From Hasllibacter halocynthiae (lineage in GTDB: Bacteria > Pseudomonadota > Alphaproteobacteria > Rhodobacterales > Rhodobacteraceae): a stretch of 64,000 nt of DNA. Under the pieces are notes generated by a model. That model saw only the letters and a program-made list of their open reading frames with translations. It was not told the DNA's origin and did not search any database. The stretch covers positions 1 to 64,000 of the forward strand of contig NZ_PVTT01000002.1 in the NCBI RefSeq assembly GCF_003003095.1, read 5' to 3'. Shown here one piece after another: positions 17,978 to 26,665 of the stretch; positions within the stretch are counted from its first letter, which is position 1; each line of letters starts with the position of its first letter. A program made the position numbers and the translations under genes.

Positions 17978-18880
17978 TTGCCCCTCGCGATCCCCTTCCC
18001 GGACTGGATCTCGCCCAACGTCTTCCCGCCGTTCGAACTCGGCCCCGTCACCGTCGCGCTGCGCTGGTACGCCCTCGCCTACATCGCCGGGATCCTCGTC
18101 GCCTGGCGGATCATGGTGTCGCTCTTGCGCCGGGAAGCGCTCTGGCCCGGCGGACGGGCGCCGATGCGCCCGGAGGAGGTCGAGCCCTTCGTCACGTGGA
18201 TCGTCGTCGGCGTCGTGGCGGGCGGGCGCCTGGGCTACGTCCTCTTCTACGCGCCGGAGATCCTGCTCGCGGACCCTCTGCAGGTGCTGCGGGTCTGGGA
18301 TGGGGGCATGTCCTTCCACGGCGGGCTGATCGGCGTGGCCCTCGCGGCCTTCCTCTATGCCCGGCGGGTCGGAATGCCCCTTCTGTCGATGGCCGACCTC
18401 GGGGCGGTCGCGGCGACGCCCGGCCTCCTGCTGGGCCGCCTCGCCAACTTCGTCAACGCTGAGCTCTGGGGCCGTCCGACCGACGCGCCTTGGGGGGTGA
18501 TCTTCCCCGGCCTCGCCGCGCAGAGCTGCGGCCAGCCCGAAGGGGTGCCCTGCGCGCGTCATCCCTCGCAGCTCTACGAGGCCGCGCTCGAGGGGCTGCT
18601 GCTCTTCGCGGTGCTCTGGTGGATGGCGCGATCGGGCCTGCTGCGGCGGCCGGGGCTGATCGCGGGGGTGTTCTTCCTCGGGTACGGCCTCGCCCGTTTC
18701 CTCGTCGAGCTGGTGCGCCAGCCCGACGCGCAGTTCGCCGCACCGGGCAACCCGCTCGGTTGGGCGCTCGACCTCGGGGGCTGGGGCCTGACCATGGGGC
18801 AGATCCTGTCGCTGCCGATGATCGCCGCGGGCCTCGCGCTGATCGCTGTCTCGCGCCGCCACCCCGCCCCCGCCGCGTGA
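17978..18880 (+). CDS. lgt: Prolipoprotein diacylglyceryl transferase
   Basis: Inner-membrane enzyme that attaches diacylglycerol from phosphatidylglycerol to the lipobox cysteine of prolipoproteins. The 300-residue form carries about seven membrane segments, the SFHGGLIG motif near the catalytic histidine region, and the signature [15 protein letters not shown] choose the TTG at 17978 because GGAAGG sits eight bases upstream and homologues begin near AIPFPD; an in-frame ATG at 17936 would add 14 residues without a ribosome-binding site. The stop overlaps the next gene by GTGA. Confidence 0.95.
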   Translation: MPLAIPFPDWISPNVFPPFELGPVTVALRWYALAYIAGILVAWRIMVSLLRREALWPGGRAPMRPEEVEPFVTWIVVGVVAGGRLGYVLFYAPEILLADPLQVLRVWDGGMSFHGGLIGVALAAFLYARRVGMPLLSMADLGAVAATPGLLLGRLANFVNAELWGRPTDAPWGVIFPGLAAQSCGQPEGVPCARHPSQLYEAALEGLLLFAVLWWMARSGLLRRPGLIAGVFFLGYGLARFLVELVRQPDAQFAAPGNPLGWALDLGGWGLTMGQILSLPMIAAGLALIAVSRRHPAPAA

Positions 18881-19941
18881 GCTTGGAGGGCCGCCTCGCC
18901 GCCGCGATCCGCGCGGACGGCCCCCTGCGGCTGGACCGTTTCATGGCCGAGGTGCTGTGGGACCCCCGGGGGGGCTACTACGCCACCCGGGACCCGCTCG
19001 GCGCGGCGGGGGACTTCATCACCGCGCCGGAGGTCTCCCAGATCTTCGGCGAGGTGATCGGCCTCGCGCTGGCGCAGGTGTGGCTGGACATGGACCGCCC
19101 CGCCGCACGGCTGGTCGAGCTGGGGCCGGGGCGCGGCACGTTGATGGCCGACGCGCTGCGCGCGGCCCGGAACGTGCCGGGCTTCGAGGATGCCGTCTCG
19201 GTCCACCTGATCGAGCGGAGCGCGCCCCTTCGCGCCCTGCAGGCGCGCGCGGTGTCCGGGGCCGCCTTCCACGACGCGCTGGAGGAGGTGCCCGAGGGAC
19301 CGCTCCTGCTCGTGGCGAACGAGTTCTTCGACGCCCTTCCCGTCCGCCAGCTCGTCCGCGCCGGGGGGCTCTGGCGCGAGAAGGTCGTCGGGCTGAGGGA
19401 CGGCACGCTCGCCTTCGGCCTCGCCGCGCCGGCTCCGGTGCCGGAGCTCGACCGCAGGCTCGACGACACGGCCGAAGGCGACCTCGTGGAGTGGCGCCCG
19501 GCCGCCGATCCGGTGATGGCCGAGATCGGGCGGCGCCTCCGGAGGCATGGCGGCACGGCCCTCGTGGTGGACTACGGCGACTGGCGCTCGCAAGGGGACA
19601 CGCTCCAAGCCCTTCGCGCGCACGCGCCGGCGGACCCGCTGGACGCGCCCGGGACCGCCGACCTTACCGCCCATGTAGATTTCGAGGCGCTGCATCGTGC
19701 CGCGCATGCCCCTTCCGCATCGCTGCTGACGACCCAGGGCGTCCTTCTCGAAAGGCTGGGCGCGACGGATCGGGCCCGCGCACTGGCCGCATCGGCGCCT
19801 GCCCGCGCCGACGCGCTGGCCGCCGCGCATCGCCGCTTGACCCATCCGGAAGAGATGGGAACCCTCTTCAAGGCGATGGCCTGGTGGGGCGGCGTCGATG
19901 CGGTGCCGGGACTCGCACGGATGGAGGAAAGGGGCGCGTGA
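18877..19941 (+). CDS. MidA/NDUFAF7-type SAM-dependent methyltransferase
   Basis: A 354-residue class I methyltransferase of the MidA family. The mitochondrial member NDUFAF7 dimethylates an arginine of complex I subunit NDUFS2, so assembly or modification of NADH dehydrogenase is the likely bacterial role. Markers are [21 protein letters not shown], the motif-I strand [12 protein letters not shown] and [13 protein letters not shown]. It starts at GTG 18877 overlapping the lgt stop and its own stop overlaps pgeF (GTGA), forming the lgt-midA-pgeF operon common in this order. Confidence 0.9.
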   Translation: MSLEGRLAAAIRADGPLRLDRFMAEVLWDPRGGYYATRDPLGAAGDFITAPEVSQIFGEVIGLALAQVWLDMDRPAARLVELGPGRGTLMADALRAARNVPGFEDAVSVHLIERSAPLRALQARAVSGAAFHDALEEVPEGPLLLVANEFFDALPVRQLVRAGGLWREKVVGLRDGTLAFGLAAPAPVPELDRRLDDTAEGDLVEWRPAADPVMAEIGRRLRRHGGTALVVDYGDWRSQGDTLQALRAHAPADPLDAPGTADLTAHVDFEALHRAAHAPSASLLTTQGVLLERLGATDRARALAASAPARADALAAAHRRLTHPEEMGTLFKAMAWWGGVDAVPGLARMEERGA

Positions 19942-20687
19942 CGCTCGAGATCATCACCCACGATGCCCTCGCGCCGCTGCGGCACGGGTTCTTCACGCGC
20001 CGGGGCGGCGTGTCCTCCGGGGTGTTCGAGGGCCTGAACTGCGGGCGCGGGTCCTCCGACCAGATAGAGGCCGTGGACATGAACCGCGCCCGGGTGGCGG
20101 AGGCGATGGACGTGACGCCAGAGGCGCTCATCTCGCTGCACCAGCACCATTCGCCGGATGTCGAGGTGGTCCGCGAGCCGACGACCGCGCGCCCGAAGGC
20201 CGACGCGATGGTGACGGACGTGCCGGGCGTAGCCCTCGGCATCCTCACGGCCGATTGCGGGCCGGTCCTCCTGGCAGGCGACGGGGTCGTCGGGGCCGCG
20301 CATGCGGGATGGGGCGGCGCCCTCGGGGGGGTGCTCGAGGCGACGGTGGAGGCGATGACGAGGTTGGGCGCGGGGCGCGCGGGGATCACCGCGATCCTCG
20401 GCCCGACGATCGGCCCGGACGACTACGAGGTCGGCCCGGAGTTCGCCGCCCGGTTCATCGCGGAGGACCCAGCGAACGCCACCCGCTTCAGAAGCGGTGC
20501 CGGCACGCGGCTGCTCTTCGATCTGCCCGGGTACATCCTGGGCCGGCTGCGGGCGGCCGGCGTCGGAAGGGCGGAATGGACCGGCCATTCCACCTATGCC
20601 GATCCGGAACGGTTCTTCTCCTACCGGCGATCGGTTCACCTTCGGGAGGCCGATTACGGCCGGCTCGTCTCCGCGATCCGCCTCTAG
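19938..20687 (+). CDS. pgeF: Peptidoglycan editing factor / multicopper-like polyphenol oxidase (YfiH family)
   Basis: A 249-residue protein of the YfiH/laccase-domain family. In E. coli PgeF removes muropeptide precursors containing L-serine in place of L-alanine; relatives also show purine nucleosidase-type phosphorylase activity. Metal-site residues are visible: H68/H71 in SLHQHHS, C107 in TADCGPVLL and H122 in AAHAGWGG. GTG start at 19938 overlaps the upstream stop by four bases. After the stop, 248 bases contain no supported gene. Confidence 0.9.
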   Translation: MTLEIITHDALAPLRHGFFTRRGGVSSGVFEGLNCGRGSSDQIEAVDMNRARVAEAMDVTPEALISLHQHHSPDVEVVREPTTARPKADAMVTDVPGVALGILTADCGPVLLAGDGVVGAAHAGWGGALGGVLEATVEAMTRLGAGRAGITAILGPTIGPDDYEVGPEFAARFIAEDPANATRFRSGAGTRLLFDLPGYILGRLRAAGVGRAEWTGHSTYADPERFFSYRRSVHLREADYGRLVSAIRL

Positions 20688-20935
20688 CGCCGCGCGGACG
20701 TCGTCGCCCCCCGTGCGGCGCCGGTGTCTCGGCGGCGATGTCGGCCTTCGGGTCACAGCGCCCGCCGCAGGGCGCGCCGGCAGGCCGTGCGTGTGGCGGA
20801 CGGGGCCGAATCGCAGGATATCCTTTCCGGGCGCGATGCCGTCCGGTCCGCCCGGCCCGTGCCTTCCACGGGGGCCGCGGCGGACCGGGCGGAACGCCAC
20901 CGAGCGACTGGGCGAGGCCCCGGGGACGCCGTCGT

Positions 20936-21436
20936 TCACGCCTCGCGCTTCAGCCGCTCCTCGTAGACGTCGAAGCTGATGCCGGGTTCGTCCTTCACCG
21001 TGCGGATCACGAGCGAAGTCTTGACCGAGACCACGGCGGGCGCCGCCGTGAGGGACGCCGTGAGGAACCGCTGAAACGTGGAGAGGTCCGGCGCCGCGCA
21101 TTTCAGGAGAAAGTCGGCCTTGCCGATCAGCATGTGACATTCGCGGACGAGCGGCCAGCCACGGCAGCGTTCCTCGAAGGCCGCTAGATCCGCCTCGGCC
21201 TGCTTCTCAAGACCGACCATGACGAAGACCAGAACCTCAAAGCCCAAGCGACGCGCGTCGATCTCCGCGTGGTAGCCGCGAAGTTAGCCCGCGTCCTCCA
21301 AGGCGCGCACGCGGCGCAGGCAGGGCGGCGCGGAGATGCCGACCCGCCGGGCCAGCTCGACGTTGGTCATCCGGCCGTCGTCCTGAAGCTCGGAGAGGAT
21401 GCGGCGGTCGATCGGATCGAGCTTGGCGCCGGCCAT
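20936..21436 (-). pseudogene. Lrp/AsnC-family regulator broken by an in-frame stop
   Basis: The N-terminal half (MAGAKLDPIDRRIL..., helix-turn-helix in MTNVELARRVGISAPPCLRRV) and the C-terminal ligand-binding half (GFEVLVFVMVGLEKQAEADL...) lie in one frame, separated only by a TAA at 21284-21286. Around it the protein reads EDAG-stop-LRGYHAEIDARRLG, where relatives have a tyrosine, so one TAC/TAT to TAA change explains the break. Start ATG 21434-21436 has a purine-rich ribosome-binding site. Full length would be about 166 residues. The DNA-binding half alone could still be made. It is divergent from trxB. Sequencing error cannot be excluded. Confidence 0.82.
21284..21286 (-). other. In-frame TAA interrupting the Lrp/AsnC gene
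   Basis: Single stop codon (plus-strand TTA) within an otherwise intact 501-base reading frame. Both sides keep normal G+C and recognisable family sequence, so the lesion appears recent. Confidence 0.85.
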
Positions 21437-21573
21437 GTCCCCCCTTCCATGTCCCGCGAGGCCTCGCCCGCGCAACGACATGTCCCGAGCACATGGCTAA
21501 TGGCAAGCGGACGCACGGGTTCAAACCGGTGCGCCTCGCCGTTATCTGGAGGGCCGAACCGCCGGAGGCCGCC

Positions 21574-22584
21574 ATGAACGATTCCCGCCACGTCAAGCTG
21601 CTCATCGTGGGGTCGGGCCCCGCGGGGTACACCGCGGCCGTCTACGGCGCCCGCGCGATGCTGGAGCCGCTGCTGATCCAGGGCGTCCAGCCGGGCGGCC
21701 AGCTGACCATCACGACGGACGTGGAGAACTGGCCCGGCGAGGCTTCCATCATGGGCCCCGAGCTGATGGTGAAGATGGAGGCCCACGCCCGCGACATGGG
21801 CGCGGACGTGGTCTCGGACCACGTGAACGAGGTCGACCTGAAGGCGCAGCCGAAGGTCGCCAAGCTCGACGGGGGCGACACCGTCACCGCCGACGCCGTG
21901 GTGCTGGCGACGGGCGCGCAGGCCAAGTGGCTAGGCCTGCCGTCGGAGGAGGCGTTCAAGGGCTTCGGCGTGTCGGCCTGCGCGACCTGCGACGGGTTCT
22001 TCTACCGCGGCAAGGACGTCGTGGTGATCGGCGGCGGCAACACGGCCGTGGAAGAAGCGCTCTTCCTCACCAACTTCGCGTCCAAGGTCACGCTGGTCCA
22101 TCGCCGGGACGAGCTGCGCGCCGAGAAGATCCTGCAGGAGCGCCTGTTCCGGAACCCCAAGGTCGAGGTGATCTGGGACCACCAGCTGGACGAGGTCCTG
22201 GGCGAGTCCGACCCCAGGGGCGTGACGGCGGTGCGGCTCGCTCACCGCGAGACGGGCGAGACGCGCACGGTCGATTGCGCGGGCGTCTTCGTCGCCATCG
22301 GCCACGCCCCGGCCTCGCAACTCGTGGCGGACCAGCTCGAGACGCACATGGGTGGCTACGTGATGACGGAGCCCGACTCGACTGCGACCTCGATCCCGGG
22401 GGTCTTCGCGGCGGGCGACCTGACGGACCATATCTACCGGCAGGCGGTCACGTCCGCCGGCATGGGCTGCATGGCCGCCCTCGAGGCCGAGCGCTGGCTT
22501 GCCGGACAAGGGTTGGATCAAGGGCCGGAGAAGGACATGTCCGAGCCTCTAGGCTACGGCGCGGAGGTGCCGGCGGCGGAGTAG
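21574..22584 (+). CDS. trxB: Thioredoxin-disulfide reductase
   Basis: NADPH-dependent flavoenzyme that reduces thioredoxin. The 336-residue protein has the N-terminal FAD motif VGSGPAGYTAA, the redox pair C136-A-T-C139 in SACATCDG, the NADPH motif GGGNTAVEEALFL and the FAD-closing ATSIPGVFAAGD. Start ATG 21574 follows GGAGG six bases upstream; the longer open frame from 21493 lacks support. A C-terminal tail of about 20 residues after the domain is normal for Rhodobacterales. Divergent from the broken Lrp-type gene, which may once have regulated it. Confidence 0.97.
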   Translation: MNDSRHVKLLIVGSGPAGYTAAVYGARAMLEPLLIQGVQPGGQLTITTDVENWPGEASIMGPELMVKMEAHARDMGADVVSDHVNEVDLKAQPKVAKLDGGDTVTADAVVLATGAQAKWLGLPSEEAFKGFGVSACATCDGFFYRGKDVVVIGGGNTAVEEALFLTNFASKVTLVHRRDELRAEKILQERLFRNPKVEVIWDHQLDEVLGESDPRGVTAVRLAHRETGETRTVDCAGVFVAIGHAPASQLVADQLETHMGGYVMTEPDSTATSIPGVFAAGDLTDHIYRQAVTSAGMGCMAALEAERWLAGQGLDQGPEKDMSEPLGYGAEVPAAE

Positions 22585-22702
22585 CCTTCCTCCCGCCGCC
22601 GCATCCCGGCCACGGCAACCCGGCCTTGCTCCGGGCGCTGCTGGACTTCATCGGGATGAAGGTCCATCCGCCCGCGCGACCCTCCCCCCGCGCAGGCCGC
22701 CG

Positions 22703-24406
22703 ATGACCCCGAACCTCGTCCCGATACCCGAACTCTACGTCTCCTGGGACAGCGCCCGGAAGCTGAAGCGGGAGGCGGGGGACCTTGTCTCCTGGGATCT
22801 GACGCCGCGCCAGCTCTGCGACCTGGAGCTTCTGATGAACGGCGGCTTCGCGCCGCTGACGGGCTTCCTCGACCGCGCCGACTACGACCGCGTGGTCGAT
22901 GAGATGCGGCTGGAGGACGGCACCCTCTGGCCCATGCCGATCACGCTGGATGTCTCGGAAGCCTTCGCCGAGGGGCTGAAGCCCGACCAGGACGTCGCCC
23001 TGCGCGATCCCGAAGGGGTGATCCTGGCGATCCTCTCCGTCGGCGACGTCTGGACGCCGGACAAGGCGCGCGAGGCGGAGCGCGTGTTCGGCGCCGACGA
23101 CTTGGCCCATCCGGCGGTGAACTACCTGCACAACCACGCGGGCCCGGTCTACGTGGGCGGCCGCATCACCGGCCTGCAGCCCCCGGTCCACTACGACTTC
23201 CGCGCCCGCCGCGACACCCCGAACGAGCTGCGCGCCTACTTCCGCAAACTCGGCTGGCGCCGCATCGTCGCCTTCCAGACCCGCAACCCCTTGCACCGCG
23301 CCCATCAGGAGCTGACGTTCCGGGCCGCCAAGGAGGCGCAGGCCAACCTCTTGATCCATCCGGTCGTCGGCATGACCAAGCCGGGCGACATCGACCACTT
23401 CACCCGCGTGCGCTGCTACGAGGCGGTGCTGGACCAGTACCCGTCCGCCACCACCACCATGTCGCTCCTGAACCTCGCGATGCGGATGGCCGGCCCGCGC
23501 GAGGCGGTCTGGCACGGGCTGATCCGGAAGAACCACGGCTGCACCCACTTCATCGTCGGGCGCGATCATGCCGGCCCGGGCAAGAACAGCGCGGGCGAGG
23601 ACTTCTACGGCCCCTATGACGCGCAGGAACTCTTCCGGAAGCACGAGGGGGAGATCGGGGTGGAGATGGTCGACTTCCGGCACATGGTCTTCGTGCAGGA
23701 GCGGGCCGAGTACCAGCCCGCCGACGAGGTCGGGGAAGGCGCGACCGTCCTCAACATCTCGGGCACCGAGCTGCGGCGGCGCCTTGCGGAGGGGCTGGAG
23801 ATTCCGGACTGGTTCTCCTTTCCCGCCGTGGTCGAGGAGTTGCGCCGCTCGCGGCCTCCGCGGGCCCAGCAGGGGTTCACGGTCTTCTTCACGGGCTTCT
23901 CCGGGTCGGGCAAGTCGACCATCGCCAACGCGCTTATGGTCAAGCTGATGGAGATGGGGGGCCGTCCGGTCACGCTCCTCGACGGGGACATCGTGCGAAA
24001 GAACCTGTCGTCCGAACTGGGCTTCTCGAAGGAGCATCGCGACCTTAACATCCGCCGGATCGGCTACGTGGCCAGCGAGATCACGAAGAACGGCGGGATC
24101 GCGATCTGCGCGCCCATCGCGCCCTACGCCGCCACGCGCCGCACCGTCCGCGAGGAGATCGAAGGCTTCGGCGCCTTCGTCGAGGTCCATGTCGCCACCT
24201 CGCTGGAGGAGTGCGAGCGGCGCGATCGCAAGGGCCTCTACAGATTGGCGCGAGAGGGCAAGATCAAGGAGTTCACGGGCATCTCGGACCCCTACGACGC
24301 GCCCGAGAGCCCGGAGCTGCGGCTCGAGACGGAAGGGACGGATGTCGACTTCTGCGCGCAGCAGGTGCTTCTGAAGCTGGAATCGATGGGGCTCATCGCG
24401 GCCTGA
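22703..24406 (+). CDS. Bifunctional sulfate adenylyltransferase / adenylylsulfate kinase
   Basis: Activates sulfate in two steps (to APS, then PAPS) for assimilation. The 567-residue fusion has an ATP-sulfurylase part (1-390) with active-site motif QTRNPLHRAH (192-201) and GRDHAGPGKN, and a C-terminal APS kinase with P-loop GFSGSGKST (398-406) and the LDGDIVRKNLS segment. This fusion order (sulfurylase then kinase) is common in Alphaproteobacteria. No other cys gene is adjacent. A 118-base gap separates it from trxB. Confidence 0.95.
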   Translation: MTPNLVPIPELYVSWDSARKLKREAGDLVSWDLTPRQLCDLELLMNGGFAPLTGFLDRADYDRVVDEMRLEDGTLWPMPITLDVSEAFAEGLKPDQDVALRDPEGVILAILSVGDVWTPDKAREAERVFGADDLAHPAVNYLHNHAGPVYVGGRITGLQPPVHYDFRARRDTPNELRAYFRKLGWRRIVAFQTRNPLHRAHQELTFRAAKEAQANLLIHPVVGMTKPGDIDHFTRVRCYEAVLDQYPSATTTMSLLNLAMRMAGPREAVWHGLIRKNHGCTHFIVGRDHAGPGKNSAGEDFYGPYDAQELFRKHEGEIGVEMVDFRHMVFVQERAEYQPADEVGEGATVLNISGTELRRRLAEGLEIPDWFSFPAVVEELRRSRPPRAQQGFTVFFTGFSGSGKSTIANALMVKLMEMGGRPVTLLDGDIVRKNLSSELGFSKEHRDLNIRRIGYVASEITKNGGIAICAPIAPYAATRRTVREEIEGFGAFVEVHVATSLEECERRDRKGLYRLAREGKIKEFTGISDPYDAPESPELRLETEGTDVDFCAQQVLLKLESMGLIAA

Positions 24407-24624
24407 GGGGCTGCACGGGGGGTGCCGCACACGGATGCGGTGTCCGCGACGTCACATCAGCGCGAAGCCGTCGTTGCGTCAGGAACCCTTTTCCGTACCT
24501 GGCGGTTTTCGCTGCAATCCCCGACTGGGGATCCAAGGCGACGTGGCGCGGCCGTACAACCCCCCCAGGTGCGGCTCGTCCTTCTCTAACCGTCTGATGC
24601 AGGCATAGCGGGGAGGAGAGACGC

Positions 24625-25002
24625 GTGATGCTCGACGGCAAACGTATAATGATAGTGGAGGACGAGGCGCTTCTCGCACTCGACCTGTCGCTCACGCTCG
24701 AGGACGAGGGCGCCGAGATCGAGGGCCCGTTCCACAGGCTCGAGCAAGCCATGAGATACGACCCGCAGGAGATCGACGCGGCCCTCCTGGACGTGGACCT
24801 TTCCGGCGTGCCCGTCTTCCCGCTCGCGGACGTTCTGGATCGCCGCGGCATCCCTTTCGTGTTCCATACGGGACGCGCGGATCTCGCCGCCCTGCGGGAG
24901 CGCTATGGAGACGTCCCCATCCTCATGAAGCCGACCGTCCCGCAGGAGATCGTGACCACGGTGAGCATTGCGATGAGGTCGAACAGGGATCGTGCCGCAT
25001 AG
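24625..25002 (+). CDS. Small single-domain response regulator
   Basis: About 125 residues forming only a CheY-like receiver. E12-D13 (IVEDEA), phospho-acceptor D56 (LLDVDLSG), the FHTGR strand and K of LMKPT are all present. No output domain exists, so it acts by protein contact, as receivers linked to HWE-type kinases often do. GGAGG precedes the GTG at 24625 by eight bases and the ATG at 24628 by eleven; either may start it. It stands alone, with a strong inverted repeat after the stop. Confidence 0.85.
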   Translation: MMLDGKRIMIVEDEALLALDLSLTLEDEGAEIEGPFHRLEQAMRYDPQEIDAALLDVDLSGVPVFPLADVLDRRGIPFVFHTGRADLAALRERYGDVPILMKPTVPQEIVTTVSIAMRSNRDRAA

Positions 25003-25038
25003 GCGGGGGCGGCCGAGGTCATGCTTCGGTGCTTCCCC

Positions 25039-25061
25039 CTGCCGGAACGAACGTCCGGCAG
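25039..25061. terminator. Inverted repeat between convergent genes
   Basis: Perfect 8-base stem CTGCCGGA/TCCGGCAG with a 7-base loop, 37 bases after the response regulator stop and 19 bases after the end of the DUF1150 gene on the other strand. Position and structure fit a bidirectional terminator, though no T tract follows. Confidence 0.55.
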
Positions 25062-25079
25062 AGGAACGCCAGGAAGCGG

Positions 25080-25307
25080 TCAATGCACGCTGACGGGTGC
25101 CAGATCGTTCTGCCGGGCCAACACGAAAGCCAACTGCCGATCGCGCACGAGCGCGAGGCGCTCGCCTTCCGCAGTGTGCACGGCATAGAGTTCCGTCGCG
25201 CCTTCCGCCGCTTCGCGAACGTCGCGCGGCAGGTCAGCGACCGCCACGGGCTTCACGTAGACGATCTCGCTCATGGCAGGAGCGCTCTCCGAGGTCTTGT
25301 CCATCAC
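25080..25307 (-). CDS. DUF1150 family protein
   Basis: A 75-residue small protein of DUF1150, a family found in Alphaproteobacteria almost always next to hsp20. The recognisable core is EIVYVKPVAVADLP and LYAVHTAEGERLALVRDR. Function is unknown; the constant linkage suggests a role in the heat-shock response. Its ATG at 25305-25307 overlaps the hsp20 stop (ATGA), so it is the second gene of that operon and should be heat-inducible with it. Confidence 0.88.
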   Translation of the reverse strand: MMDKTSESAPAMSEIVYVKPVAVADLPRDVREAAEGATELYAVHTAEGERLALVRDRQLAFVLARQNDLAPVSVH

Positions 25308-25741
25308 GCCCCCTCCTTCTTCGGTGCGTTGCGTCCCGTCGCTATGGGAATTGCTGTTACAACGGTCTCGGGAACCGCACGTTCCAAATCGACGTGGAGA
25401 AGCCCGTTCTCGAGCATCGCGCCACTCACCTCGATCCCGTCCGCGAGGACGAAGGACCGCTGGAACTGCCTCGTCCCGATCCCCTTGTGGAGGAACTCGC
25501 GCGCCTCCCCGTCGGCGCGACGCCGGCCCCGCAGGACCAGTTGCCGGTCCTCGACCGTGACGGAGAGGTCGCCTTCGGCGAACCCGGCAACGGCGAGAGT
25601 GATGCGATAGACGTTCTCGGAACGCCTCTCAATGTTGAAGGGCGGATATCCGTCCGCGGACTTCGCCGCCCGCTCGAGCAGCGCCTCGAGGCGGTCGAAC
25701 CCGAGGAGCGCAGGATGACCTGCGAGGCTGGTTCTGTTCAT
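25304..25741 (-). CDS. Small heat-shock protein Hsp20 (IbpA-like)
   Basis: A 145-residue alpha-crystallin chaperone that binds unfolding proteins for later refolding. The alpha-crystallin domain covers about residues 35-128 (YPPFNIERRSENVYRITLAV, then the LVLRGRR strand and the conserved hydrophobic ENGLLHVDLER). A short N-terminal arm starts MNRTSLAGHPALLGFDRLE. ATG at 25741 is supported by AAAGGA seven bases upstream. A sigma-32-like promoter lies 70-100 bases upstream. Operon with DUF1150. Confidence 0.93.
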   Translation of the reverse strand: MNRTSLAGHPALLGFDRLEALLERAAKSADGYPPFNIERRSENVYRITLAVAGFAEGDLSVTVEDRQLVLRGRRRADGEAREFLHKGIGTRQFQRSFVLADGIEVSGAMLENGLLHVDLERAVPETVVTAIPIATGRNAPKKEGA

Positions 25742-25812
25742 CTTGGCGTCCTTTGCAACCAAAGCGACCCTTCCGTCGGCCCCGCTCTGCGGCAGCCGTC
25801 GGCCTGGAACGA

Positions 25813-25841
25813 ATATGGGTGCGCCCGCATGTCGCCGCAAG
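25813..25841 (-). promoter_or_regulatory. Heat-shock (RpoH/sigma-32-like) promoter for hsp20-DUF1150
   Basis: Minus-strand CTTGCGG (25835-25841), then a 15-base spacer, then CCCATAT (25813-25819). This fits the CTTGAAA-N13-15-CCCATNT pattern well for a chaperone gene. It lies about 72 bases upstream of the hsp20 ATG. Confidence 0.6.
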
Positions 25842-25879
25842 CTGGTGCAAGGACGGCGGATGGGTCTATCCTTGCGACC

Positions 25880-26158
25880 ATGACCGATGAAGACGTGCCG
25901 CTTGGAAAGGTCGTTCCGGCCTTGATCCGCCCCGCGCATGCCGAGCCCCCCGGCCCCGTCATGAACGAGGAGGAGGTCCTGCGCGCGAGCCTGGCACGCC
26001 TGCGGGAGGAGCACGCCGACCTCTCCACCGCCATCGAGGCGCTTGAGGAACGGGGGAGCGATCCGCTCGCGGTGCGGCGCCTGAAGAAGCGCAAGCTGGC
26101 GTTGAAGGACCGGATCGCCGCCATGGATGACCGGCTGACCCCCGACATCATCGCCTGA
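25880..26158 (+). CDS. YdcH/DUF465 family protein
   Basis: A small helical protein of up to 92 residues. The C-terminal 65 residues (NEEEVLRASLARLREEHADL, then LKKRKLALKDRIA and the final TPDIIA) match the YdcH family, of unknown function. The start is uncertain: ATG 25880 gives 92 residues, ATG 25961 gives the more usual 65; neither has a clear ribosome-binding site. It precedes purE-purK, a position seen in related genomes. Confidence 0.75.
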   Translation: MTDEDVPLGKVVPALIRPAHAEPPGPVMNEEEVLRASLARLREEHADLSTAIEALEERGSDPLAVRRLKKRKLALKDRIAAMDDRLTPDIIA

Positions 26159-26194
26159 TTGCGCGTCTGCGCCCCACGCGCTACCGCCGTCGCC

Positions 26195-26665
26195 ATGCCG
26201 CAGGTCGGGATCATCATGGGCAGCACCTCGGACTGGCCAACCATGAAGGCCGCGGCCGAGGTGCTGGACGAGCTGGAGGTTTCGCACGAGGCGCGCGTCG
26301 TCTCGGCGCATCGCACGCCCGATCGGTTGTGGTCCTATCCATCCGAGGCCGCCGCGCGAGGCATCCGGGTCATCGTCGCGGGCGCCGGCGGGGCCGCCCA
26401 CCTGCCGGGCATGGTGGCCTCGAAGACCATGCTTCCGGTGGTCGGCGTGCCCGTTCAGACCAAGGCGCTGGGAGGGGTCGATTCGCTCCACTCCATCGTT
26501 CAGATGCCGCGGGGATACCCCGTCGCGACGATGGCCATCGGGGGCGCGGCCAATGCCGGCCTGATGGCGGCCCAGATCCTCGCCCTCGCGGACGAGCGGC
26601 TGGCCGAGCGGCTCGCCGCCTGGCGGGCGGCGCTGACCGCCTCGATCCCCGAGACGCCGGCGTGA
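26195..26665 (+). CDS. purE: N5-carboxyaminoimidazole ribonucleotide mutase
   Basis: Class I PurE, moving the carboxylate of N5-CAIR to C4 in purine synthesis. The 156-residue protein has the nucleotide-binding GSTSDWPTM near the N-terminus, SAHRTPDRL and [17 protein letters not shown] loop, then [23 protein letters not shown], all characteristic of class I enzymes. ATG 26195 is preferred over an upstream TTG because homologues begin at this point. purK follows with one-base overlap (TGATG). Confidence 0.96.
   Translation: MPQVGIIMGSTSDWPTMKAAAEVLDELEVSHEARVVSAHRTPDRLWSYPSEAAARGIRVIVAGAGGAAHLPGMVASKTMLPVVGVPVQTKALGGVDSLHSIVQMPRGYPVATMAIGGAANAGLMAAQILALADERLAERLAAWRAALTASIPETPA

Noticed and set aside
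20688..20935. Coding sequence after pgeF
   Set aside because: The 248 bases give only arginine-rich chance frames.
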